From Pollenia angustigena (Eukaryota > Arthropoda > Insecta > Diptera > Polleniidae), in assembly GCA_930367215.1 (NCBI GenBank), contig OV884056.1:228895127-228959126 (forward strand): a DNA stretch of 64,000 nucleotides. The letters are read 5' to 3'. Every line of letters starts with the position of its first letter. The first letter of the stretch is position 1. Positions 35,086-45,931 of the stretch are shown here, piece after piece. Made by a program: the position numbers and the translations under genes. The notes under the pieces were generated by a model. It was given only the letters and a program-made list of their open reading frames with translations. It did not search any database and had not been told where the DNA came from.

Positions 35086-37089
35086 ATGCTGGATAGCATC
35101 GATTGGACAACAATTTATTATATGCCTTCGGTAGATAATCAGCTTAACTTTCTGGAAAAAAACCTTTTAAATATTTTTAGAAAAACTGTTCCACTAAAAA
35201 CTGTCAAGCTAAATTTTAAGAAGAAACCATGGTTTACTCCTGAAATTAAATCGGCAATTGTCCGTAGAGACTTTGCTTACAAACGTTGGAAGCTCTTTAA
35301 GACTGTCGATCTACAAACAGAATATCGCGATGCACGGAGAGTTGTAAATAGATTGATAAAAGCCGCAAAATCACAGTTTTATTCGAATCGTTTTACATCT
35401 GCATTGGGATCTAAGAAAACTTGGAAAGCCATTCGTGAGATAGGCGTTGGTAGACCCTCTGCTGATGTTATTGATATAGATGTTGATGAAACTAATAAGT
35501 CTTTTACAAATCTCCCTGCTGTTCAATCAAATCTTGGTTTTTATGAACAAACTTCACATATTATGGGTAATCCATTCTACTTTGATTGTGTATGCGAATC
35601 AGATGTACTATCTAGTTGCCTTGCAATTAAATCAAATGCTGTTGGGTTTGATGAGATTTATCCAAAGTTTTTAAAAATAATCATTTTGCGTATGCTGCCT
35701 TATATCACACATATATTTAACACTATAATTACAAAAAGTGTTTACCCAGAAAACTGGAAATTTGCAAAAATAATACCAATACCAAAATCTAAAAATGAAT
35801 ATCGCCCTATTGCCATTTTACCATATTTATCAAAAATATTTGAACGTTTACTTCATCACCAAATAAGCAAATACGTAAATGATAAGGGTTTATTAACTAG
35901 AAAACAATCTGGGTTTCGACCGCAACATAGTTGTATAACGGCCTTAATAGATGTTTCTGAAGAACTGCGACAGCGTATTGATGTTGGTGATGTTTCTTTC
36001 CTTGTACTTCTCGAGCATTCTAAAGCCTTTGATACGGTAGATCATGATGTACTTTGTTTTAAGTTACTAAAAATGTTCAATTTCTCTACGTCATCAACAA
36101 CATTAATGTTATCGTATTTAACAGGACGCCGTCAGTCCGTCTTTGCCAACAACAATACTTCAAAATCTCTACCAGTCCTGGAAGGAGTGCCACAGGGATC
36201 AATATTAGGTCCATTACTCTTTACTATATATACCAATGACCTTCCCCAACATCTAAAGTATTGCAGTGTTCATATGTATGCTGATGATGTACAACTATAT
36301 ATTAGTAGTAGCCTTGATGATATGAGCCGATGCATTGGGAACTTAAATATGGATCTTGGCCGAATATATGAATGGGCAAGTGCTAATGGTTTGTGCCTTA
36401 ACCCTAAAAAATCCAAGTGCTTAGTTATTACAAAGAAGACAACTATTTTAAACGAAGAACCGGCAATATTGCTTAATAATAAGAAAATCGAGATAGTACC
36501 AACGGCAAAAAATCTTGGAATTACATTTAATCGTTTTCTTACATGGTCAGATCATGTTAACGTCGCAACAGGGAAAACATACTCAATGTTACGAGCGTTA
36601 TGGCATACCCAGTATTTTACCCCACTCAAAATTCGAATTCTTCTAGCGAAAACATACCTCATGGCAACTTTGCTATATGGATGCGAGATATACGCAAATT
36701 GTGATTCTGCAAGTCGTAGAAAGCTTACATCTACCTTTAACTCAATATTGAGATATGTATTTAGTCTGGGGAAGTATGACCATATTTCCCATTACACAAC
36801 AAAACTATATGGAGTTACTTTTGTAGATCTTCTAAATATCAGAACATTGATTTTTTTACATAAAATCATATACTCCCGACATCCAACTTACTTGTTTGAG
36901 AGATTATTGTTTACACTTTCTGAAAGAACAAATAATATCGTACATGTTCGTTATATAAACTCTGTATCAAAATTGCAATTTTATATTCATTCAGTCCGTC
37001 TTTGGAATTCGCTACCCACGAATATTAAATTTATAAGCAACGCTCGGCAATTTAAAAACGAAATTTTTAAATTGTATGCTACAAATTGA
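35086..37089 (+). CDS. Non-LTR retrotransposon ORF2, reverse transcriptase, 5'-truncated
   Basis: A 667-codon uninterrupted frame. Residues 1-110 match the linker between endonuclease and RT in jockey/CR1-type LINEs (KPWFTPEIKSAIVRRDFAYK). RT motifs follow: SNAVGFDEIYPKFLK, YRPIAILPYLSKIFERLL, KQSGFRPQHSC, SKAFDTVDH, EGVPQGSILGPLLF and YADDVQLY (residues 398-405). The C-terminus has VRLWNSLPTNIKF and ends without an RNase H domain. The endonuclease is absent, so the copy was truncated on insertion. Motif A reads LLEHSKAFD where LLDFSKAFD is usual: the first catalytic Asp (residue 310) is Glu, so even this intact-looking RT is probably inactive. The Met at 35086 is simply the first in the fragment. 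Clade assignment is tentative. Confidence 0.9.
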   Translation: MLDSIDWTTIYYMPSVDNQLNFLEKNLLNIFRKTVPLKTVKLNFKKKPWFTPEIKSAIVRRDFAYKRWKLFKTVDLQTEYRDARRVVNRLIKAAKSQFYSNRFTSALGSKKTWKAIREIGVGRPSADVIDIDVDETNKSFTNLPAVQSNLGFYEQTSHIMGNPFYFDCVCESDVLSSCLAIKSNAVGFDEIYPKFLKIIILRMLPYITHIFNTIITKSVYPENWKFAKIIPIPKSKNEYRPIAILPYLSKIFERLLHHQISKYVNDKGLLTRKQSGFRPQHSCITALIDVSEELRQRIDVGDVSFLVLLEHSKAFDTVDHDVLCFKLLKMFNFSTSSTTLMLSYLTGRRQSVFANNNTSKSLPVLEGVPQGSILGPLLFTIYTNDLPQHLKYCSVHMYADDVQLYISSSLDDMSRCIGNLNMDLGRIYEWASANGLCLNPKKSKCLVITKKTTILNEEPAILLNNKKIEIVPTAKNLGITFNRFLTWSDHVNVATGKTYSMLRALWHTQYFTPLKIRILLAKTYLMATLLYGCEIYANCDSASRRKLTSTFNSILRYVFSLGKYDHISHYTTKLYGVTFVDLLNIRTLIFLHKIIYSRHPTYLFERLLFTLSERTNNIVHVRYINSVSKLQFYIHSVRLWNSLPTNIKFISNARQFKNEIFKLYATN

Positions 37090-37396
37090 ATTTTTGATTT
37101 TCATTGTATTTTCATTCTATTTTTGATTTTCATTTATTTTTTATGTTTCATATTAAAATTATTTATATATTGTTTTATACTAGCAAAACTTGTGTTAGAC
37201 AATAATGTTTGAACTAATTCAATAATTGTATAATAATTTTTATTTTTTGTAATTTGTACCAAACAGATTATTAAAACTTTGTTATATTTTACGTTACAAA
37301 AATCCATTACTTTAATTATAAGATTTTTAATCTTGTTGTTTTGGAAAGCAAATAAAATAAAAATAAAATAAAATAAAATAAAAATAAAAAATAAAC
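37090..37396 (+). other. LINE 3' UTR and AAAAT-repeat tail
   Basis: Short AT-rich 3' region ending in tandem (AAAAT)n from about 37349, as expected for the 3' end of this LINE. Confidence 0.75.
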
Positions 37397-37559
37397 TAAC
37401 ACAAGGCATTTAATTAAATTAAAAATATACAGTTAAACTTCGATTATCCGACTCGCACAGGACCGGGATGATTGATTATAAAAAATGGTTAATAGATAAA
37501 TCGGGTGATTCTTCGTGAAGTTTAAATTATAATGTAAAATAAAACACATAAATTTGTAA

Positions 37560-37930
37560 GTGAGCTTGAAATTTTTATTTTTGGTTTAAAGAATAATTTA
37601 TGGCATTAACTGTATGAAAATGATATCATGGAAATGTTGGCCATGACTTCGTCTGAGGTGGTCCATTCGGAAGGTCGAATTTCGAGCGACTCATTCGTAA
37701 TGTTAGCTCCCAAAGCGTCAATCGTATCTGACTTATTCCTGAAGACCCCAGTCATTATATATCCCCAGAGAAAATGGTCTAAGGTGTGATATCGCAAGAT
37801 CTAGGGGGAAAATTTACCATAGCAAATCAAGAAATTAAGTGCTCACCAAAATGTGTGGCACGTAGCGCCGTCTTGTTGAAACCAGATTTCACCGAGACCA
37901 TGCGCTTGATTTTCAAGGTGCAGTTCCATT
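37560..37930 (-). pseudogene. Mariner-like transposase C-terminal fragment
   Basis: On the minus strand it reads WFQQDGATCHT (catalytic Asp region, about 37852-37885), then after a frame change LDHFLWGYIMTGVFRNKSDT, then IDALGANITNESLEIRPSEW. The order matches a mariner-type DDE domain end. Frame breaks are present. Confidence 0.75.
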
Positions 37931-37969
37931 TACCATTTTTGCGAAAGTAAGGTAATTACTTAAGATATT

Positions 37970-38252
37970 TTCAAGGCGTTTGACAGTGGTGTGGTGCACT
38001 CTTGTCAAAACTTATTGCATTTGGTTTCGGTGAAAATTTCTCTCGATTTATAGTGAGTTTTATCAGAGGTCGCACTATACGAGTTGTTTTAGATAGGGTT
38101 TCTTCAAACAAGTTCAAAATTTATTCAGGGGTGCCGAAAGCTCCGTTCTTTCTCCTAGTATTTATATTTCTTATTTTTCTAAATGACCTCCTATGTCAAA
38201 CTTCCAACCCTATCTATTTTTTTGCAAATGACAGCAACCTTTGCCATTCGTA
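37970..38252 (+). pseudogene. Second LINE reverse transcriptase fragment
   Basis: AFD-type motif remnants at about 37975, then LLSKLIAFGFGENFSRFIVS, a YSGVPKA block where SGVPQGS is usual, FLIFLNDLL and FANDSNLCHS where FADDSNL is usual (first catalytic Asp of the YxDD motif replaced). Different family from the LINE just upstream. Confidence 0.75.
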
Positions 38253-38368
38253 ATCATTTGATTATAGACCAAGAGTATCCGGTGTTGGTGCTATGCTTCA
38301 GAACATGAATGATACAAGAGCCTATCCTTTTGTGGTCGATTGGCCGGTAAATCGTACAATGCATTGCA

Positions 38369-39285
38369 CACTGAAAGAATTTTCTTCGCAATACCAATGA
38401 ATTTTGACATTAATCCCATGAAAAATTGCATTAAAAAGGAACCTATGCAGTGCTTCGATGGATCGATGAAACCTGTTTCATTAAAAGGATTTAATGAAAC
38501 ATTACACATTAGATCTATGAATATTATTCATTGGATGAATACTTTAAATAAAGTAAAATTTTTTTTTTTTTAATTATTTTTTTTTATCTTTTCTTTTTTT
38601 TATTTTATTTTTAATTTTTTTTCTGTCTCTGGCGGGTTTCGATCCCTCAACCTCGGTGCTGTAGACTAGCTCGCTACCAGCTAGTCTACCGGGGCAGTGT
38701 AGTTTTTGTATTAAAAAACTATGTTTTTTACTCAATTAAGAGCGTAAATATGAGATTAAATTGTCCATAATAACAATAACAACGTTGATTGAAAGTGGAT
38801 TGAATGTTTTTGTTTCATTTCTATAACGACATTTTTATTGTCATAATGAAAATTTAAATTTATGAAGGCAATTATTGAAATATGTTGCTTTTATAAAAAA
38901 ATTTTTTGATTTCATAAATTTAGTGGAATACATGTAACATTCGATGTATGAAATTATTAAATCTTACATTTTTTAATTAACAATTAAACATTTTTTTAAG
39001 GAAACTATAATTTTGTATTAATTTATGAACATAGTTATGTTTGTTTATTTTTTTTTTTTTTATGTTCCCAATTAAAAATTTTTTTTTAACTTGGACAAAC
39101 TTAAGTTTTCATATATCCAATGAAAATTTTTAACGTAATTACGAAATCCAATGAAGCGATTTTAACGAAAATACTTCATTATAACTATGAAATTCCATTT
39201 AGACAATGAACGTTTTCATTTACCCAAGGAAAGTTTTTTTTATGAAAATGATTCATTAAATATATGAAGCATTTTTCTTTCAGTG
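38369..39285. mobile_element. CACTG-ended element, 917 bp, with SINE inside
   Basis: Ends CACTGAAAGAATTTTC and ...TTTCTTTCAGTG, flanked by CA on both sides (38367-38368, 39286-39287). Reverse-orientation relative of 42352-43258. Confidence 0.85.
38562..38698 (-). repeat. Type 2 SINE inside the CACTG element
   Basis: Read in reverse: GCCCCGGTAGACTAGCTGG, a degenerate B box (GGATCGAAACC), GCCAGAGACAG, then an A-rich tail. Present at the matching position in the copy at 42352-43258. Confidence 0.75.
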
Positions 39286-39459
39286 CAGGGAAAATTCGTT
39301 TTATGGCTGGACTGTTCGTATGTGTTATAACCTTCCTGCTGAAGTCGAATGTTCACAGGCACTACTCTACCTCTTCTCTCCTTTCCATAACCTATTTTCC
39401 TAGTTCCAACCCAATGCAAATCATAAGTAGGGGTCATCCCCTGAGTTCTGGTCCTTACA

Positions 39460-39660
39460 AACAAAATTATGGTGTGAGGCTACAATTGACGGTAACATTC
39501 TCATTTTCCTTAATTTTAAAAAAATTTGGACCAATGATTACACTCTCATCTCCAGCTTTAGTAGGCCGATTATGCGCGCCGTAAGTTCCTCGAATCGCAC
39601 GAAAAACATTTCTCACAGAACGCTGATTGTTCATAAGCTTTTTATTGTTCAACAAAAATA
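39460..39660 (-). pseudogene. Mariner-like HTH fragment
   Basis: The minus frame contains RSVRNVFRAIRGTYGAHNRP, close to the second HTH of fly mariner-like transposases (compare YRALRGDYGLHNRP at 6061). Nothing convincing follows. Confidence 0.55.
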
Positions 39661-40269
39661 GAATAAATTTATTTCTGTTTATTCAAATGCGTGAAAAATG
39701 GTAATATGCGATGATTCAGTTAGTCTTTTAGAGATAACAAAAGAGCTAAATAGTGCACAGTGTTCGAAAAATCGAACACTGGTTTTTAAAGTCAAATAAC
39801 AAACACACAATTGAAAAACACGGAAATATTAATGCTGTTGTTGAAAGTTTAATAGTTTTTCAATGGAACTAAATCTTCACTTTTTTAATTTTGTTATATT
39901 TTATACAAAGTTTTCAGTTTTTATAATTATGCTAAAATTGATGTTTTTCCCCCCTTGTTATACAATAGATGAGTGAAGTTGGTAAGAACTTTTATTTTTA
40001 GCTAACCTCTTACAATATATAATTGTTTAAAAACATTAGTCCATTGCCTTACCTAAAAAGAGTAAACAAATTACAAAAAAGCGTAAAATTTACTTTTCGA
40101 AAAATCGAACATTGGGACGATATGGGTTAAGTAGTCAAAAATTCAATGAAAATGTTAACGAAATTAGGAAACTCAATTTCTTAGTTTTATTGAAATTGTT
40201 TCATTAAATCTGTAAAATTTTAAATGAAATTTATTTATTAAGTTTTTGAAGCATAATTTTTTCAGTGTA

Positions 40270-41276
40270 AAGGATTTTTTTGTTCCTATTTCTGCACATT
40301 TTTCCAATTTTTTCTCTGTTAAGCAAAGAAGTAAAACAAAACTCGCTAAATGGACTTAAAGGCATGCAAATTATTTTACATTTCTATACGGGTTTTTCTT
40401 AATTGTTCTCGCTTTTGGGCAGGATGCCTAAAAAAGGAGCATAATTCATAAAAAATAACTATTAGTTGTGCAGTTAGAGATTTGCACACTAAGCCTGGAA
40501 TAAAGCATTAACTTTCATATGTATGCTTGGGAAATAAAAGAAAATTAAATATAAAATTGAAGTTATGCATGAAAAAAACTGGAAATTAAAAAAAGCGTTA
40601 GCGTATAGCTTAATACTTATAATGAACATCGTAAGTACTTAAAATATTAACTTCACAAAACCGTTTGAACGAGGAAGGATACAAAAGTTAATTAATTTGG
40701 ACTGCTTAGAGGAATATGCATATATGTAAAATTAATTAGCCCCAAAACTTTTAAGAATGCCAGCTATTGTTTCAAGACCTAAAAAGATCATGGCAAAAAC
40801 AAATCTCGCCTTAGACATGTTTTCTTAAAAGTGTACACATTTTTGGGAATTGCAGAAATATTCAGTTTTAAGATATTTTTACACATTCATGTTAAAACTT
40901 AAACTTGACATAAAGAGGAAGGAATTAAAGAAGATTCAACGGATTAATTTTAAAGTCTGGATCATGGTAGAAAAAGTACAAGGTACAAGTACAAGGTTTA
41001 ACACCCAAGCTGGAAAAAAATTAAAACAAGCGTCAAAAATTAAATAAATTAATTTTACATTATATTGGGTAAATAATGACAACTCTCCCTAATGAACATA
41101 CCTGGTACTTTTTTACCATGGTTTGGATCTTTTTAAAATATTAATCTTAGACCCACTATCTTTTACACAATCGAATGAGAATCAAGCAAAATTACTAAAT
41201 TTACAAAAAAATTACAAAAATTAGCAATATAACGATTATAAGTATTTCATTAAATAATATTTATGGAACAATAAAA
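40270..41276. other. Non-coding stretch
   Basis: AT-rich; an open frame at 40850-41047 is Lys-rich with no domain and is not called. Confidence 0.4.
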
Positions 41277-42033
41277 TCTATATATGTATGTATATAAAAC
41301 AGGATGTGTGTATGTATGTAACGTATGGACTCCAAAACGGCTGGGCCGATTTTGATGAAATTTTTAGGGAATCTTCAGAATATTTAGGCGGGTAACACTG
41401 TGAAGTCTTGATTTTCGGTCTGCGGACGGAGGGGCTTGGCAAAATCCAATTTTCGTATTGCACCACCAATGACTTTTATATATATTTATTTTTTTTTTGC
41501 TTTTTTTATTTTATTTTTTTTTTGAAAGCCGTTGTCATGTTTTTCAAAACGAGATAACAAACTCTTAAATCGGTAATGTAGTTTTGAAGATATTTAAAAA
41601 TAACCTTTGTTAATAATGATCCAATATCAATATTTTAAAACTTTCGAATTCCACGAATTCCGATTAATTCCAACGATTTACCATTCCAATTCAAGCGGCT
41701 CCAATTCCCTTTGCATCTTACCTTTGCTATTACGAGGCCAATCATTGACTATTGCTGGCTTAAACGGCCAGTTGTATGTGGCTTGCTCCCGAGTTGGCAC
41801 GCCAAAAAATTTATAGTTTTTAACACCAAATAAAAAAAAAATACATGCGTTTCATTTCTGCTTGAGCCCATATCTACACCATATGTAAGTTATTCTGTAA
41901 AAAAACTTTATGATAGGTATTCCATGGATTTTTATTTAAAGGCCGTAAATTTCGTTCAAAGCTCTATTTAAATCGTGTGGTAATACAACACTACTGTTTG
42001 CTTAGTGCTAGCAACGCGGACCGGGTCAGCTAG
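41277..42033 (+). mobile_element. Short Helitron with helicase remnant
   Basis: Starts TCTATATATG after an A and ends GGGTCAGCTAG before a T, the TC...CTAG ends and A/T target expected of Helitrons. The 5' part contains CCAAAACGGCTGGGCCGATT, common in insect Helitrons. Near the 3' end (about 41725-41812) it encodes RGQSLTIAGLNGQLYVACSR followed by VGTPKNL, the C-terminal helicase motif of the Helitron Rep/Hel protein with an internal deletion. No Rep domain, so non-autonomous. Confidence 0.85.
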
Positions 42034-42114
42034 TTGTTAATAAGAGATCAATATATACCCTCGGCCCTATGTTCCACAGGGAATTAAAGGATTACATTTA
42101 TATATACCAAACTA

Positions 42115-43446
42115 AAACAAGTAAGAAAGTATAGTCGGTCAAGCCCGACCATATGATACCCTATACCACAGTATTTAAAAACACATCATGCCTATGTGCC
42201 CATATAAATATGGATTTATCTATGTTTATAAACTTCATTAAAATCGATTTGAAAGTTTGTGAGAGGCAGAAATTACCCCCTGCCTCCCCTTGTAGTCCTA
42301 TTTTTGAACAACTGTATAGCTTATGTGTCTTTATAGATATGGACTTATCTACACTGAAAGAAAAATGCTTCATATATTTAATGAATCATTTTCATAAAAA
42401 AATTTTACTTGGGTAAATGAAAATTTACATTGTCTAAATAGAATTTCATAGTTATAATGAAGTATTTTCGTTAAAATCGCTTCATTGGATTTCGTAATTA
42501 CGTTAAAAATTTTCATTGGATATATGAAAACTTAAGTTTGTCAAAGTTAAACAAAAAATTTTAATTTGGAGCATAAAAAAACAATATACAAACATAACTA
42601 TATTCATTAATTAATTCAAAATTATAGTTTCCTTAAAAGAAATGTTTAATTGTTATTTAAAAAATGTAAGATTTAATAATTTCATACATCTAATGTTATA
42701 TGTATGCCATTAAGTTTATGAAATCAAAAATTTTTTTATAAAAGCAACATATTTCAATAACTGCCTTCATAAATTTAAATTTTCATTATGACAATAAAAA
42801 TGTCATTATAGTAATGAAACAAAAACTTTCAATCCACTTTTAATCAACGTTGTTATTGTTGGTATGGACAATTTATTCTCATATTTACGCTCTTTATTGA
42901 GTAAAAAACAAGTTTTTTTTTATCCAAATATTACACTGCCCCGGTAGGCTAGCTGGAAGTGAGCTAGTTTATCAGCACCGAGGTTGCGTGATCGATTCCC
43001 GCCAGAGACAGAAAAAAAAAAATAAAAAATAAAATAAAATAAGAAAAAAAAAAAAAAATAATTAAAAAAAATAAAAATTTTTTACTTTATTGAAAGCATT
43101 CATCCAATGAATAATATTTATAGATCTAATGTAATGTATCATTAAATCCTTTTAATGAAACAGGTTTCATTGATCCAACGAAGCGCTGCATAGGTTCCTT
43201 TTTAATGCAATTTTTCATGGGATTAATGTCAAAATTCATTGGTATTGCGAAGAAAATTGTTTTAAATTTTATTAAAATCGGGTTGAGAGGCAAAAATCTC
43301 CCCTCGTGGTACAATTTTTAAAAAAATGCATACTTTTGATGTCCATATAGATATGGTTCTATCTATGTTTAAAATTTCATTAAAATCGGTTTGATAGTTT
43401 TTGAGAGAAAGAAATTTCCCCCTATCTTCCCTCGTGGTCCTACGAT
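42115..43446 (+). repeat. Dispersed repeat A, copy 4, interrupted
   Basis: Begins as the other copies; broken at 42351/43259 by a CACTG element. Resumes at TGTTTTAAATTTTATT and stops at 43446 without the usual GTGGTGTGGGTATAAAA tail. Confidence 0.8.
42352..43258. mobile_element. CACTG-ended element, about 907 bp, right end lost
   Basis: Inverted relative of 38369-39285. Left end CACTGAAAGAAAAATG is intact; the right side stops at GAAGAAAATT, lacking the final CTTTCAGTG. Comparison with 23781 shows it sits within TCTA/TGTTTTAAAT of repeat A. A type 2 SINE lies at 42935-43070 (GCCCCGGTAGGCTAGCTGG, B-box-like GTGATCGATTCCC). Confidence 0.85.
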
Positions 43447-44162
43447 ATATTAATCACTTTTGAATATTCCGTTCCGTTTTCCAGATTTTTAGATTTCACT
43501 ACTGTTAGCCAAAGTTGACTTCTATTTTGCGTACGTTCGTGGCCACATGTTTATAGCTATTATTATGAAAACTTCAACTCGATGAAATCCATCTTTTGCG
43601 CTAAACATAGAGCTATCCAAATACTATCGAATCGCAAAAAAAATGCTAGGAAAAGTTTTGTTTTCTATATTATTTGTACATCAAAAGCGTACGAACGTAC
43701 GTTCGTAACCCCAGGAAATGCCCATATATTATTTTTTTTTCTATGAGCATTAGATCTATGTCGAAGTACGACGTATATACGCTTTTGCGCCTACGCCAGC
43801 TATTTTGTGCCTTTGTATGAAATGTTACACGTTTCAATTTGATAACGAATCTACGTCGTACACTACTACGATCATACGGTGCAAATGTGTTCCTACGGTG
43901 AAATGAATTTATTTTTGTGTCTTCAAATAAAAATATTTGAAAAGAAAAAAAAAATAAACAAATATTGGAATAAATTTAAAATTTCCTAGGATTATTTTCA
44001 ATAGAAAACAAAATATATACGTTTACGACGAAATTGCGAGTAAATTGATAATTGTTTATAGACATTTACGACGATACGTCCATCGTTTCTACGACCTACG
44101 AAGCAATTGTGTTCCTTGTAAAAGATTGCCAAAAACAACTACTTTTGATATTATATTATAGC
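43447..44162. other. Stretch unusually rich in CG-containing words
   Basis: Contains many ACG/CGT words (ACGAACGTACGTTCGT palindrome at about 43691, TACGACG repeated). No gene. Possibly a decayed element. Confidence 0.4.
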
Positions 44163-44974
44163 CAGTGATCAAAAATAAAAACTAAATATCGCTCCTTAGT
44201 GTTCGGTTCGGTAGATTTGTGGAAAACACAAACGCTAATTGTTTTTGTGTGGTAAATCATTTAAAAAAATAACGTTTCCCTGTTTGTCATCTTTCGAACA
44301 CAAAAATAAAACTTTTCTTAACCAACTCAACAAAAAGATGAGAACATTTAATTCTGTTCATGTTGCGGTCGTTGCTGAAAATTTTTTTTTGTTGATTTCT
44401 TTATCAATGCAATAAAAGAAACATTGTAAACATAAAAAGATAATATTTGTCTAATATCACTCATGGTGAAATAAACAGGTGACAGCAGTACGCCAGATGA
44501 CGATTTTTTGCTCTTGAATTGTTTGTCTAGGTTTATGTCAAAGTTTTGTTTATGTTTACAAAAAGTCCACGTTGTGTGCTGTGATTATTATATTTTATTG
44601 AAGTTTTTGATAATTTTAAATTAAAATAAATAATGTATTGACCATAATTAAATAAAAATTGGCTAAAACTTTATTTATTTTACTTAAACTTTATTTTTTT
44701 ACTTAAACGGTGATATAACTTCCGTTTTTGTTGTAATGTTGTATTGTATTTGTTGCCGTAACGATGCCACCTGCCTGTTCCACCATGATATCACTACAAT
44801 TGTTCTGTTTTTTTAACGAAGAACAGAAAAATATAAATTTTTCGGCTCTTCCTTGAAAATAGTTACGAACGGTATTAAGGGTTTTGTACGTAAACGCGAA
44901 CACTTACAAATAGATATCGTTCCTGGGTCTGTGAGCCGAATGCTAAATAATGTTCTGTTTATTTTAGAACACTG
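44163..44974 (+). mobile_element. hAT-like element, 812 bp
   Basis: Ends CAGTGATC-AAAATAAA and TTTATTTTAGAACACTG. Flanking 8-mers ATTATAGC (44155-44162) and ATTATAAC (44975-44982) differ at one base, consistent with an aged 8-bp duplication. Related to 50574-51110 but with extra internal sequence. Confidence 0.75.
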
Positions 44975-44982
44975 ATTATAAC

Positions 44983-45931
44983 AGATATGTACATATTCGA
45001 TCGCTAAATCGTACAATGGTCGCATTCCTTCATTACTACGTAAAACACGTACAGGTACCAGGGTATTTCGGTGCGCAGTTTAGGGTGTTTAGAATAATAG
45101 TAGCTCTCAAGAAATTTCAGACATGCAGATAATCGATTTCAGTAAAAAAATTTAAAAACACATAAGGGTTAAAGTCTATTCACTGTAGGACTGATTCTAA
45201 AGTGTATTTAATATTTCCAATATAACCAAAAGAACTTTAAATTCCTCAATGCTCCGTATAGAGCATTCTCTCCACTCGTATTAAAAATTTTGTAAACAAT
45301 TTTCAAAATATATTTAAAAGCTTTTGCTTAGTTTTCTTTTGAGACTCACAATATTATTATTTTACTGATAGTGTTATCGCTTTAAAACTGACAATCATTT
45401 ACACACACTTCAATATTAAAATAAATCTCACTCATACACTAACCACAGGCCCTTTTACAATACTCCACAGATTTAGCATAATTTATATATTTTTATTAAA
45501 ACTCATCGCAGTTGGACGTGGTGCGAGCAGTTGTTTACTTGTGGGCCACAACTGGCAAATTTTCGCATTACGCTTACAGTTCTATTTAAGTTTGAAATAC
45601 AAACAAAAAACTCGCGCTTTAAAAATTTGGAACCACAATAAAGTAGCGAAAATAAAAAATATTCAACTATAGTGTACAAAAACTAATATAAACAAAAACT
45701 TTTACGTTTGGGCTATTACACCTAAGCCACCCACTTTCAACACTAAAATAAATCAAAGTCAAATTTATCACTAAAAGGAGCAAAGTTTTATATTGCATAT
45801 ATATTTCTTGTTGCTGTTTCTTTTCTGTTTTTTATGCTGATGTTGATGTTGGTGTTGTGCAAACCATATGTTCCTCTAAGTTCTATTTTAGAAAGTATTT
45901 ATCATTTGAAGTTTTTACTTAAATTATAACC
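44983..45931. other. Upstream region of the neprilysin-like gene
   Basis: No repeat recognised. A pyrimidine tract with TTCTATTTTAG at about 45882-45892 could be the acceptor of a 5' UTR exon just before the start codon. No promoter is called. Confidence 0.35.

Larger units (their letters stand above)
34824..40126. mobile_element. TTAA-flanked piggyBac-like element, filled with later insertions
   Basis: TTAA at 34820-34823 precedes CCCATATCGTTCC; GGGACGATATGGG ends at 40126 before TTAA 40127-40130. TTCGA-N-TCGAA subterminal palindromes lie near 34955 and 40098, and a similar one near 39769. No piggyBac transposase was recognised inside, so the superfamily rests on ends and target site. Confidence 0.55.
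33016..40267. mobile_element. CACTG-ended element carrying a stack of nested insertions
   Basis: Left end CACTGAAAGAAA at 33016 and right end TTTTTTCAGTG at 40267, with TA on both sides (33014-33015, 40268-40269). Own sequence is seen at 33016-33231, about 33521-33700 and 40131-40267, all with TTAATGAAA-type words. Everything between is later insertion: SINE, hAT-like copy, and a TTAA-flanked element that itself holds a LINE, a mariner piece, a LINE fragment and another CACTG element. Confidence 0.6.

Noticed and set aside
42940..43012. Functional tRNA gene
   Set aside because: Same SINE head inside a DNA element; degenerate B box.
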